Below are positions 1 to 17,277 of a DNA stretch of 64,000 nucleotides, piece by piece. The position numbers were made by a program, and so were the translations under genes. The first letter of the stretch is position 1; each line of letters opens with the position of its first letter. Under the pieces are notes generated by a model, which saw only the letters and a program-made list of their open reading frames with translations, made no database searches and was not told the origin of the DNA. The stretch is taken from the NCBI GenBank assembly GCA_040954595.2, contig CM082576.2, positions 9,858,001 through 9,922,000 on the forward strand, in the 5' to 3' direction. The DNA is from Balanoglossus misakiensis. Taxonomy: Eukaryota > Hemichordata.

Positions 1-372
1 TTAGTTTAAAACTGCGATGTGTTGAGCGACAAAGTACTATACGCATAAAAACGAATTGAATTACAATAAGCAAAATTGATACATAGTCGAAAAACTGATA
101 AATACCAGATTCACGAGATGTGCGTGTTGGCGGAACTATTGGGCGAATGGTCATTTAACCCTTTCACCACCATGGTTTGGCCAAAATCTATTGTTTTATA
201 TGACAAAGCTAGAGACCTCTGCGGAGGGAAATTGGGCGGGGGGGGTGAAAAGGTTAATACATCTAATCATCATCAAACTGATTTGAAAATTTCATCTTCA
301 TGGCATAATGCTAAAGTTGAACATAGGAAGGACGAAGGATCCAGCCAATATATCGTTTCGTTTTGCTTCCAG
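1..372 (+). other. intron of the left-edge SPTLC2-like gene
   Basis: This stretch lies upstream of the first recognisable exon, which begins after the acceptor ending at 372. I looked for the preceding exon (the one ending in EGIYS in the minus-strand copy) and did not find it, so the intron extends past the left edge. A G-rich run sits near 235-247. Open frames here are intron read-through. Confidence 0.7.
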
Positions 373-2137
373 TATGGAGGGTTCCATCATCAACCTGCCA
401 GAAATTGTGAGACTGAAGAAGAAATACAAGGCCTACTTGTACCTGGACGAAGCGCACAGCATCGGAGCGATGGGTCCCACTGGCAGAGGTGTTGTAGAAT
501 ACTACGGAATGGATCCGAAAGATGTCGATATTTTAATGGGCACGTTCACCAAGAGTTTTGGTGCAGCTGGCGGTTACATTGCAGGAACCAAGGTATAGTG
601 TGTCTGCAGGGATCGGTTTGTCTGTGGAACGATTAAAATAAGGATGGATGATTCAGTTTCGAGTTAGTACAGTGCAAGCAAATTGTTTTTTCTCATTGAC
701 AGGAGTTGATAGATCACCTGAAAGCCCGCTCTCACAGCACATGTTATGCCACATCCATGTCAGCACCGGTTGCCAAGCAAATCATCTCAAGTATGAAAGT
801 CATTATGGGACGCGATGGCACCACTATAGGTCAGTGTCTTTTGATGCTTTCAGCAAAAAATATTGATGCGGTGATAGCATTTTGTGACATCTGTTGCATG
901 TCCTGAAAACCGTGAGAACATTGTTTGGCATTTGGATATTAGTTTTGGCGATATAATGGAATCCGCGAGGGGTAAATAAATGTGACAGCACCGAGAAATT
1001 AAAAGGGGTATTTTCCTTGTCTTTGTAAACATTTTGTGTCATACTTTCTTACAGGACAAGAGCGACTTCGACAACTGCACTGGAACACGCGATACTTCCG
1101 TCGCCGATTACACGAGATGGATTTCATCGTCTACGGGAGCGATGACTCACCCGTGGTGCCTATGATGATTTATATGCCAACAAAGCTAGCGTGAGTATTC
1201 ATTCACCGCGATCTCTGGCGCATGTCATATATGCACCATCGTTTTCTGATTCATTCGTTTATTCATTCATTCATTCATTCATTCATTCGTTCTTTCTTTC
1301 GTTTGTTCATTCATTCAGTCATTCATTCAGTCATTCGTTCACGGTCTATTAATATGACGCATCCGTGATATTCACACATAGGGATACTGATATAGTACCG
1401 TTCATGTTCGCAACTGTTACAGTTTGTTTTCTCGAGAATGTCTTAAGAGGAAACTCGGAGTGGTGATTGTCGCCTTCCCTGCCACGCCAATCTTGGAAGG
1501 CCGAGCAAGATTCTGCCTTTCTGCTGCCCACACAAAAGAAATCCTGGACAAGGTAAGAGGTTTCATTCGCCGAAGATTTGCGCAAATCTCGCGTACAGTC
1601 TGCCGGGATCCCGACTCGAGCAACAGCATCCATTTAGCCAACATTTCCCACTTCTGTTCTTTTGGTTCACTCTCCACTGCTCACGTCTATTTATGGCCAC
1701 GAGGTTTGAGAGTATTTTCGTGCGCGCACTGCAACATTTTTATCATGCAGGACATCACTTGCTAACAGAAGAATGATCTATATAGTTCACTTTTCGATGG
1801 GTATTGAAAACTACCTTCGGTGTCTTGTTTCTTGGTACACATTGATTGTGATGGAAGTTTTAAGTTCACAACATCTGTTATTTAATTAATGACTCTAAGA
1901 TTTAGAAACGACAGTGAAACGCAGTTGTTGCAATGACCTATATTTTACGGGTTACATGTTGTTGTGTTTTTTCTACGCCAGGCTTTGGCAATAATTGAGG
2001 AAGTGGGAGATTTGAACCGCATTCGTCATGCACGTTTGCCACTGGAAAAGAGGACTATGCTGACTGAAAGGGACCTCGAGGAATACCGCAAGCGAGTTTG
2101 CAGAAATGGTTCAGCGGTAAAAGCTGCAACTGAGTAA
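373..2137 (+). CDS. serine palmitoyltransferase subunit 2-like, 3' exons only (cut by window edge)
   Basis: Five exons are visible: 373-592, 703-829, 1055-1190, 1423-1552 and 1982-2137 (stop TAA). They correspond one to one to exons 8-12 of the complete minus-strand SPTLC2 gene, and the first four have identical lengths and phases. They encode 255 full residues. Seen directly are the PLP aspartate motif DEAHSIG, the Schiff-base lysine in GTFTKSFG, the DDSPVVP segment and [11 protein letters not shown]. The family condenses serine with palmitoyl-CoA in the ER membrane. No stop, frameshift or broken splice site is seen, so I infer a working gene whose first exons lie left of the window. The C-terminus is longer than in the other copy and ends AVKAATE. 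Exons 8-9 nearly match the other copy while exons 10-12 do not. Whether it is SPTLC2- or SPTLC3-like cannot be decided from this end. Confidence 0.9.
1251..1341. repeat. (ATTC)n microsatellite
   Basis: Imperfect ATTC/GTTC/AGTC tetranucleotide run inside the intron between the exons ending at 1190 and starting at 1423. Its absence from the matching intron of the minus-strand copy shows the introns have diverged. Confidence 0.85.
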
Positions 2138-2314
2138 TGAAGACTTCGCCATTTTGACCACAACAGTTGCCGTCCTTGCTATGGTGGACGTCAGAATTCT
2201 TCGATGATGCGAAGGACTGAATAGAAATTAATTCACCCACGGGCCCTGCGTATAGGCCCTTGACACAAGTCTTTCGTACAAGTATGTGTCCATAAAGATG
2301 GCACAATAGACCAT

Positions 2315-2518
2315 TTTCGGAACTCCACGAGATGCCCCTGCGAGATCTCGCATGACTAAACAGTTTTTATGGGAGGACATTCTCATTTAGTACAGCGTAT
2401 TAAATGGCACAAAAGTTGCAATTTTTGTTAATTTCTGCACCTTTTCCTAGTTTCATACAAAGATTGACTTGTAGCAGCCTATTGCTATAGGAATTAACCA
2501 AGTCTCGCGAGATCTCGC
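2315..2518. mobile_element. MITE-like dispersed repeat, copy 1
   Basis: It shares a diverged but collinear pattern with 38343-38589: an aactccacgaga start, a gagatctcgc block, gggaggaca, tctcat, tagtttcatacaa, ttgacttgta, attgctat and aattaaccaagt, then a second gagatctcgc block. In this copy both terminal blocks are the perfect 12-bp palindrome GCGAGATCTCGC (2340-2351 and 2507-2518). Palindromic ends with no coding capacity suggest a non-autonomous DNA transposon. I could not define a target-site duplication. Confidence 0.6.
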
Positions 2519-3469
2519 AATTCCTTTTGACACTCCCATCATCAAAAATTTTCTGAATTTAAAATACACTTGTATTCAGGCCTGCTATTTCTCGGGCCTG
2601 ATACGGGTACGGATCCGACCGTGTTACAGGCATGTCCTGAGCAGAGTTCTGACTGGTTTTCTTACTCTTACGCGGTACAGTTCGTAAGAGTGCATGTCTT
2701 GATCTTATGGAACTGTCTTTTTGAAAATACTGTTATCCGTAAGGGATCGTGCGTGGCTGGACTTAGGGTTTACAGTGGTGTTCACCTCCGTCCACTGGTC
2801 TCCGTTAGTCACGTCACCATTCTAGTCTTACTCATCGTCGTAAACCACCGCCCTATTTACGGTAGCAGCTATACTGCGTCGCCAGAAGAGAATATTTTCG
2901 TGGAATGGAAATTGAAAGCTCTTGCTCGCGATGAGTAGCATCGGAAACACGGCACAAAGTTCGCTTGTCCATGAAAACAAGCCAAGGTGTCAATAGAACG
3001 GTCGGATTCTGCGCGGTTTCGATCCAAAAGTTGCACGGGTTGTCCATTTGTGCTACGAAAAATGCAAGGGTAGAACATGAGAAAAAAGTTAGACTTGAAG
3101 AACTGCAGCTAGACTTACAGCTGAATTTCATCATGTTGATAATTTCAGGCCAGATACTACAGGGTCTCTTAACAAAACATTATTTGATACGAATTAGTTT
3201 ATTCGCGCGTGGGGAAACATTTACTCAGATTTGTACCAGTATAACTGTTGGTAATCGACAATTGAGATCACCAACAGTTCTTCAAGCAGTTGTGATGAGG
3301 CTGACAAAAAATATAATACCTGCCAAAGAAATTGATAAAGATTTGCGATATGCAACTCAAATGCAAAAAAAACAGCTTATAAACCTAAAATCTATATCCA
3401 TTGATGTACTTTTATTGTTGATTCTTCAAAATGAATATTTACCTTTTTTAAGTTTTTAAACCCATCCAG

Positions 3470-3745
3470 TGTTGTCGCGGTCTTTCATGTCTCGTCACAC
3501 TTATTGTTATTTTATGATCAACCCTTGTATCCAAATATTGTCACGTATTTTCACTGATTTTAAAAAGGTGCGTATCTCTAGGGTCATGAACTATCTTCAT
3601 GGCTCTCACCATCCAGTATTATACTTAAATCTTCATAACATTTGTACAGTATTTTCTTTTCTTTGTACGCGTTTGCATTGCTATTGTTTGTTTTGTATAT
3701 TTTTTCATTTATGTTAAAATCAATCAAATCAAATCAAATAACACA
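3470..3745 (+). mobile_element. possible LINE 3' end with (ATCAA)n-type tail
   Basis: A T-rich stretch with repeated short ttttgtatatttttt motifs ends in a pentanucleotide tail (aatcaaatcaaatcaaa, about 3718-3740). This resembles the 3' UTR and microsatellite-like tail of CR1/L2-type non-LTR elements. No reverse transcriptase frame is preserved upstream, so it would be a truncated copy. The call rests on the tail shape only. Confidence 0.3.
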
Positions 3746-4710
3746 AAAATCGGGATTTTCTTAAACAGAAAGAGGTAATATTCACAAGTTGTGACGAAGT
3801 TAAACACTTTTCAATGCAAATCTGGGTGTTTTGGTGAACAAATGTTTTTATCACCTTTAACAAGGTTTATAGTTACAGAAATAACATGTGATGGGTACGT
3901 AAAGAGGCTTTTATATTTCTTTCATGGTTTTTTAAGATGCGGTATTTGGAAATGTCGCTCACAGAATACAGCTCTGTTTAGTTTTTCGACTACTACATGT
4001 ATCAAAGATTATACATGGAAATTATTGAAGTGCACGTCCGAGAAATCTTAACTACTGTGTGCACGATACAGATGGCACAAGATCCATCGGTCAATTACCT
4101 CACTTCCAGTCACCGGATTTGCAAAAGGTGAATCCACTGCGTTTTTTTAATCCAGTGGCGTAAAACCAGTACGGTCCCCGAGGCTGTCGTTCTCTGTCTA
4201 TAAAATCAAACAATAACCCAGAGTAGTAATCGAAATTCTGTCGCAAAATTTACAGTTTTCAAAAAAGGACAAACTCTTGTGTGGAATTTTGTACTAAGAA
4301 ATTGTCGCCGACAAATTTCTGGTGTGCTATGTACTTTGGGTGAAAATTTGCCAATTGTCATAATTATGGGTTAATTATAGCTAAACATTTGATGGGGCAG
4401 GAGGAATTTATGTATGATTTTACATTGTGATGACAGTTATTTTTAAGTGTGACTATAAAACATTTTTGTATGGTTGACAAAACGGGTTTATTTCATTGAT
4501 CGCGCATTTTTTTCATCGAAAATCGTCCAGTTTTTCTCCCGGATATCAAGCGGTCTAGCCGGAACCTAAAGAACTGAAGCAAACAGCACCTTTATTTCCA
4601 CTCAACTGATGCCAATACGATGCCAGTTTCTCGCAGGAATTTATTTATTTATTTATTTCTATTTCGCCGATAAGAATTAGCCATTTTTCGCAACACTGTA
4701 CAGTAAACAT

Positions 4711-4809
4711 GTAAGTATCGGATGATGTACGAGCGGAGTGCAATTGTTCAGATATTGGACGAGTTCAATATCTGAACGATTGCACGACAGGGTACATTAT
4801 CCGGCTTAC
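4711..4809. repeat. long foldback (inverted repeat, arms about 45 bp)
   Basis: The inner arms gtgcaattgttcagatattg and caatatctgaacgattgcac are reverse complements at 19 of 20 positions around an 8-base loop (4758-4765). The pairing continues imperfectly outward to gtaag at 4711 and cttac at 4809, giving arms of roughly 45 bases. It could be a small MITE or a hairpin-forming transcript. There is no coding content. Confidence 0.75.
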
Positions 4810-6127
4810 AACACGTAGTATTATGAATACACCTGTGATCTTGGTATGCAAAACAACTTCTCAATTACACCAACCAATCACTAGCTTCACAAAATACACC
4901 TGCTGAATGACACATTTCGATTGGATAGTTGTCAGCCAGCGCATTTGACAGATGGTCAGTGAGGGGTCATTCGTAACTCAATCTTTGACGTACAAACACC
5001 ATGGTTGAAAGTCAGCCTGGTTGAAAGTGGTGACGACAACGACCTAATCATTACCCAGAGCAATTTCCGACAACCAAGTGAAAGTGAAGGTCGTAAGATG
5101 ATTGTGACGATACTGGATTTTTCGAAAGTTTGGTAGCCTCGTTGAAGATATGTGCACAAACCATCGGTCATGGAAAGTGACTTGACGAAGGGTGCCTTTT
5201 CTCCCCTGGCTTGCAGCTCCCATCCCGGCCTCAACTGTAAGTAACAGCTTTCTGTCATTTTTTGTCGAAACATGTAAATTTAAAGTTATTTGTCAGCAAT
5301 GGAAGTTCTGGTCGAAAAAATGAAGCTTTCAGGCGAATACGTGTTGAAACGAAACCCCAACCAAAGGTCGAGCACACCGCAGACATGAGAGAGAAAGATG
5401 GCCGAACAAAGTATGTGCACCTGGAAGCAGTTCTTCCCGGAGGAGGCAGCCATTCTTTCAAAATGAACAATGACTATTTTTTGCACTGAATAATTAACTT
5501 CTGTCGAAGTTATCTTGTGTGTTGTGGGTGAGTGCCATTATATGCCAGGTGCAGTGCAAAACCCGGATACTATAGCTGTGCCCCGATGCAGTGCAAAATC
5601 AAGATAATGCACTGCACCAGTGCAATATCTCAGCGGACAATATAGCATAGATAATGTCCCAAAACTGAGAACAAAATAGTGTTGTTAAACACTACAGAAA
5701 TACAGTCCGCCCTTAATGCTATTTGAGCAATTGTCTAGGTTTCCGTCCATGTAGAAATTTAGGTTGAAAACAATGCATCCACCCGAGTTATCACATTTTC
5801 TTGAGAAGGCTAAGTGTGTATGATATGAAAGGCTCATATTTGCCGTCTGTCTTCGGTCATTGTACATCAGTTGTCTACATTGTAGGCCTACGACGGGATG
5901 TAATGTATCGATCAATTTAAAAATTTAAATTTGGAAAACAGCTGCACGAAAACATAGACATATACAGTTTAACAGTAGTCGTGCTGATGTGGTACACCTA
6001 AAACAAATGTAATAGTCCACTGAGCTCCTGTCGCTGGCTGCGCTGTACTAACGAGTAGATGAGCCCCAGTACAGTGAGCGCTGAGAAAGATTATGCTAGG
6101 ATTGCCCAATGTGACAATAGAGGGCGC

Positions 6128-6175
6128 CATCATCATCATCATCTTTATTCAGTTGGCCACCGGCCTTTATGTACA
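6128..6175 (-). mobile_element. possible LINE 3' tail on the minus strand
   Basis: Read on the minus strand, the sequence runs GGCCGGTGGCCAACTGAATA and then AAGATGATGATGATG, an AATAAA-type signal followed by a trinucleotide tail. This architecture is familiar from invertebrate non-LTR retrotransposon ends. No reverse transcriptase remnant was recognised at higher coordinates, so the copy would be 5'-truncated. Confidence 0.35.
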
Positions 6176-9100
6176 GCTTTCTTAATAACAAACATGAAGT
6201 TAGTCACTTGAGGTAATAATTATAAATCTAAGCTACATTTCTAATTCTTGGTTTAAATTCTAGTATTGTCTCCCAGCAAACTGAATGCCTGAAATATATA
6301 TTTAGCAAGGATTTCCTGGATTACCATTTGAGGAATAAATTTTGTTCCGACGATATTTCAATATTTAGGACATACAAGGGCAAATGATACTCACCCTCTA
6401 AACTGTAACTAACTCTCATCCAGTGGATTTCCAATTTCTCAGAGAGGGCGCTATTAGACAACTGTGGCGTGTGTTGGAGCACAGGCGTACGAGAGGGAAA
6501 ATTTGGGGTGGGTCAGTCAGTCGTACTGTAGCGGTGTGATTCCAGTGTAAGATATCATTTCTCAACATCCTGTTAAAGAACTTGGTGTGGCCATTCAACA
6601 ACAGGGTTAAAACAAAAACATAAAAAGACAAACGATGCAAGTTGTGACAAAATCAAAATTTATTTGCAGAAAAAGCCAAAAAATTAGTGCACAGTTTTAT
6701 TTGCTGTACTGAATCACTCTCGGCAGGCTAATGTTTTTGCCAATGTAAAAGTCATCTGTTCACGCAACATGCATGAAATATAAGATCACAGAGTTAAGAA
6801 ATGAATTATTAGGAAAATTTTCGCAGAGCAGGAAAGATTTCACAAAATCCTGCATATGATTTTTTTCATTCATATTTTCATCAGTTCAACATTTTTTGTT
6901 ACAAGTTATTCTTGGATAATACAGTACTAGAAAATACATCGAACAGTGCTGTATCAATACAAGTGATAACCATCACCCATAGAAATCATATCTTTGGTTT
7001 ATTGTATATATCTTGTATATATCTTGTACCTTGCTATCTCTGACTTATCTAGGAAAGACTGGAGAACTCACTACTACAATGTGAACATGTTGCAATTTGC
7101 GCCAAAAATCAAACTATTTCCTGAATAATTCTCCTGAATTCTTTAGAAATAAAATTGTATATAAAACTGAAAATAGTGCTCGAAAGTCCATGATTTTTAC
7201 TTGGATTAATATTCCAATATATTAAAAGAACAAAATGCTTCCACAGCACAAGTTTGTGCAACCACACCACTGTGGTCAAACAAACCACGTTCATACACTA
7301 TAATGGCTTCTATCACTGAAAACCAAAATTGCTTTCATTTGCTCTGCTATGGTATTAAGCAAAACAACAAAAACATCTGTCGCAAGTACTGGGCCTGAAT
7401 GGCCCAGAGGAGACACTGGATTATACAGATTTTTTTTAAAAACAAAACCCTGGGGGAAATTACCAGATAAGCTGAAGTGAAGGTTGTTAAAAGTTGCAGG
7501 TGTCGACACAGCTGGAGGTAAAGTCTATACAGAGCTGTAATGTTATAAAAAAAATAAAAGCTGTTGTAAGTTTTTTTTAAATAAAAAAAAACGCACACAC
7601 ACACATCTTGTGATTTTGGCATATGTAGGTCCAGTAACTGGCACGTGAAAATAAACAGCTTTGCTTTGATCACATCGGATTTGATTTTATTGAAGTAAAA
7701 AAATATCAGTGACATTGTTTGCAGAAAGACGTCGACCAAAAAGATTCATATTGCTGGCTAATGGAATAAAACATACATGTAGTTTTAAGACTCGCATCAC
7801 AAAAACTGTACATCAAGTGTGATCAAACGCAGTTAGGAGTGACCGCGTATCAAAGTACAAATCTGAGCAGTATTCGTCTTCAACATGGACGAGCAGCTGC
7901 AATTTTTTCTTTATACACGTCACAAAAAAACACAATTTCCAATCATTTATTCTTTTACACGTCAATCAGCAGAAAATGGGAGTCATCAAAAAATAAATAT
8001 CTATTCTACGTTACACGCAAAGTGTTCTCAAAATCAATGTACAAAGGTTTAGTCTAAACAGTACAGGAAGAATGTATGCAGCAGACTCGACTAACCATTA
8101 CTGATTTCCACACAAGGGAAATCATATCTTGTGAGGAAAACGACAATCATGTCTGTATGTTTTCCATTATCACTGCAATGATTGTACATTATCAGGGAGT
8201 AGTCAAAGGTTTGGACTCATTTTCACAACACAAGTAGCAACAATGGAAGAATGAATAACACTGTTAATTTCACTACCTTGAAATGGTTGTAGTTGTTAAG
8301 TCATTATATAGCACTTGCGTTCATTTAATACAATATTAAAGTATGATCCTACAAATCAAACTGATTCGCAACATAAAATTTTGAATTTTCTGCCCATTAT
8401 TTTACCAATTTCAGCATAATTCACTTTTAATTCGTACCATTAAGATAGATGACACATACACACGTAAACACGCACACGCTATATTAAAGTAACATGCACA
8501 CATACATATAAGTAAACCCTTCATGCTATGGGACACAAGGTGACCAGGTTGTACCTGTACTTTCTCTTCACCACACAAAAATTGCTGGGAACAGCATGGA
8601 AATAATCGTGTAAAACTGTTTCCGTCATTTAGGGAGTTGGAAGAGCTACGAAGTTTCACTAGATAAAAAAAAACACGTCGAGCTCTCAAATCCAAACGCT
8701 TTTGCACCATCAGCACAAGTTGGATTGTCATTGGCCCAGTATCTTTTATTGCTGGTCGGGATCTTGGATGGGTCTGGATGGGGTAGGGGTGGTTTCTGGT
8801 GGGCTTCGAAGACACATCATCAAATAAAGAAACGCCAATGCATAGATATGTTTATATTGTGCATGACACACTGTCCCACGTAGGAGTGAACTATCTCCTA
8901 GGCAACGGCGCTTTTCAAATAAGGAATAGTCAGCCAAAGGCAACCACAATTAAGTATAATCTTTGAGATATTTAAATACAGTTGAAATAGCTATGGCCGC
9001 TGGCATTTTCGATGTGGTTATTTTAAACGAGTCAGTCATCTTGCAACATGCAGCTGCCATTCAGATAATTCCTTATTTGGAGTCTGCCTATTTTTCTGGG

Positions 9101-10002
9101 TGGTGGGGATTATTAATTAAACTATAAAAACTAAATGAGTGATAGTATCCCTCCATAATACAAAATAAAATCAGCATAAGAAATCTAAATATTTTCATCT
9201 TCTGGTGGACTCAGTGATTGATATAGAAAAATTGCATGGCACATTTTGAAATATATAAACACTAGAATTGGAAGATTAAACGTAATGAATACAAAAAGCT
9301 ATACAGACTACTGCCAATGAAGTATACAATTTTCAAGTAATGTCTGTATTGGAAAGTAAACACATTGACGATTTTTTTAAAACTTTGCATACAGGTCTGA
9401 TTGTTATGACAGTTTATTGTTGTTGTAAGTAAATCGAAATGCTTGTTGCTGTAACAGCCAGATGGAAAACCGGTGATCTAATTTATTTTTCTGATCTTAT
9501 AGTAGACAGGCAAGCTATGGAGTTGTGTACATTTTATGCCTGGTGTCTTCCTGGGGCTTATCCAGGGTAATCAGAGAATTCTACACAGCCATGGTGTTGT
9601 CAGTAGCAACACACTTTTTCTGTTACTTGATTGTGCTGGACTTAACCATTGAGTCAAACCACTGGTGTGGTTATGTCGCGTGTTTTTTAAACTTTTCTCG
9701 ACGGAAGACAAATTTTGTCTGGCTTGAATCTCAACATTAGCGTAGACCCGGACCCCAGGTTTCAATCACCAGGCAATGTGACAAACACCATTGTTGCAAA
9801 ACCTGTCTACATAACATAACCAATTACCCAATGGCGTCTACAAGATCTTTCACCCCCTCCCTTACTGTTACACCATCTGACTGAGCAAACTAATAATAAT
9901 ACTGTCTTTGTTGTGTGAAGCTTCCTTCCAGTGTTAGTTCCCATTCCTTCGATAAATAACAGTCTTCCAACCCCTGTAAAAAGAAATCAGGAGAGCGCAT
10001 CT

Positions 10003-16523
<6,521 letters not shown>

Positions 16524-17277
16524 TCTTACATAGCTTCAAATAGCTCCATTCAGATAGGATTTAGATTCATACACATTATGATGTTCTGTTGAATGTATGA
16601 TGTTTTGAAGAAAAAATCCAGATTAGCAAATTTTGCATAATATTACTTCGACAGTTACCATGTTACATTATTTAAGTAAATAACTGGCCGGTCATACGAG
16701 AGTTTTCACTCGGAATTTACTCTTATTTCCATCCTTGATTGGAATTCACCCAATATTCTGATCCTGAATCGGACTTAGCTTCATTTCGTGACCGTGACTC
16801 ATTTGAATTCCTATCCGCAGTGGTGTTAGTAAAACGTATTGTAATTGGACGCTATCTAAATCGTTCAGGCAAATGTAAAATGCTAACCAATCATCTATCA
16901 CTTAACAACGGGCAGGTCTTATGAAACTTTGAACGGTCATTTTAACGAAGATTACATTATTTTAAGGTTTTAAATTACGTTTATTTTTGTTAGATGGTAG
17001 TTAAGAAGTGTATGACATTATTACATTTAGAAAAAAATATATTCTAGTCAATATCTGACAAATGACATCATCGAGAAATAATACGCATGCGTATTCAGTA
17101 ACCGTGTTTCCCTACTCATTACGTCACACCACATTATCATCTTTTCATATTCTGATGTTGCAAAGAGTGCACAGAAACGGCCATATTGCCACTTGATAGC
17201 ATTGCACAAATATTTCGTAGGCTATTGTTCACAGGCTCATCATTTCTAGTACATTCAAACACAGTTCAAATTTAGAC
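16524..17277. promoter_or_regulatory. bidirectional promoter between SPTLC2 and reticulon
   Basis: The two start codons face away from each other and are 754 bp apart, so both 5' UTRs and promoters must fit here unless upstream non-coding exons were missed. A perfect 16-bp palindrome AATACGCATGCGTATT at 17080-17095 carries an NRF1-like GCATGC core. A CRE-like TTACGTCA lies at 17119-17126, and a GGCCATATTG (YY1-like) site lies near 17180. No TATA box stands out for either gene. Factor assignments are inferences from consensus similarity. Confidence 0.6.

Larger units (their letters stand above)
2138..10002. other. non-coding spacer between convergent SPTLC2 paralogues
   Basis: This holds the 3' UTRs of both paralogues and about 7 kb with no recognisable exon. 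Possible poly(A) signals are ATTAAA near 2398 for the plus gene and AATAAA on the minus strand at 9487-9482 for the complete gene. Open frames here, including a 164-codon one at 2965-3459, lack family resemblance or flanking splice logic and I treat them as chance. Elements listed separately are a MITE-like repeat, two retroelement-like 3' tails and a foldback. Short TTTA and CA runs occur near 4640 and 7592. Confidence 0.7.

Noticed and set aside
308-598. A 96-codon frame starting at 308 as the start of the left SPTLC2-like protein
   Set aside because: The first 22 codons are intron. The acceptor ending at 372 and the phase match exon 8 of the complete gene, so this is an internal exon with read-through.
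2965-3459. A 164-codon open frame as a gene
   Set aside because: No domain, no splice partners, and composition like the surrounding AT-rich spacer. Possibly part of a decayed retroelement.
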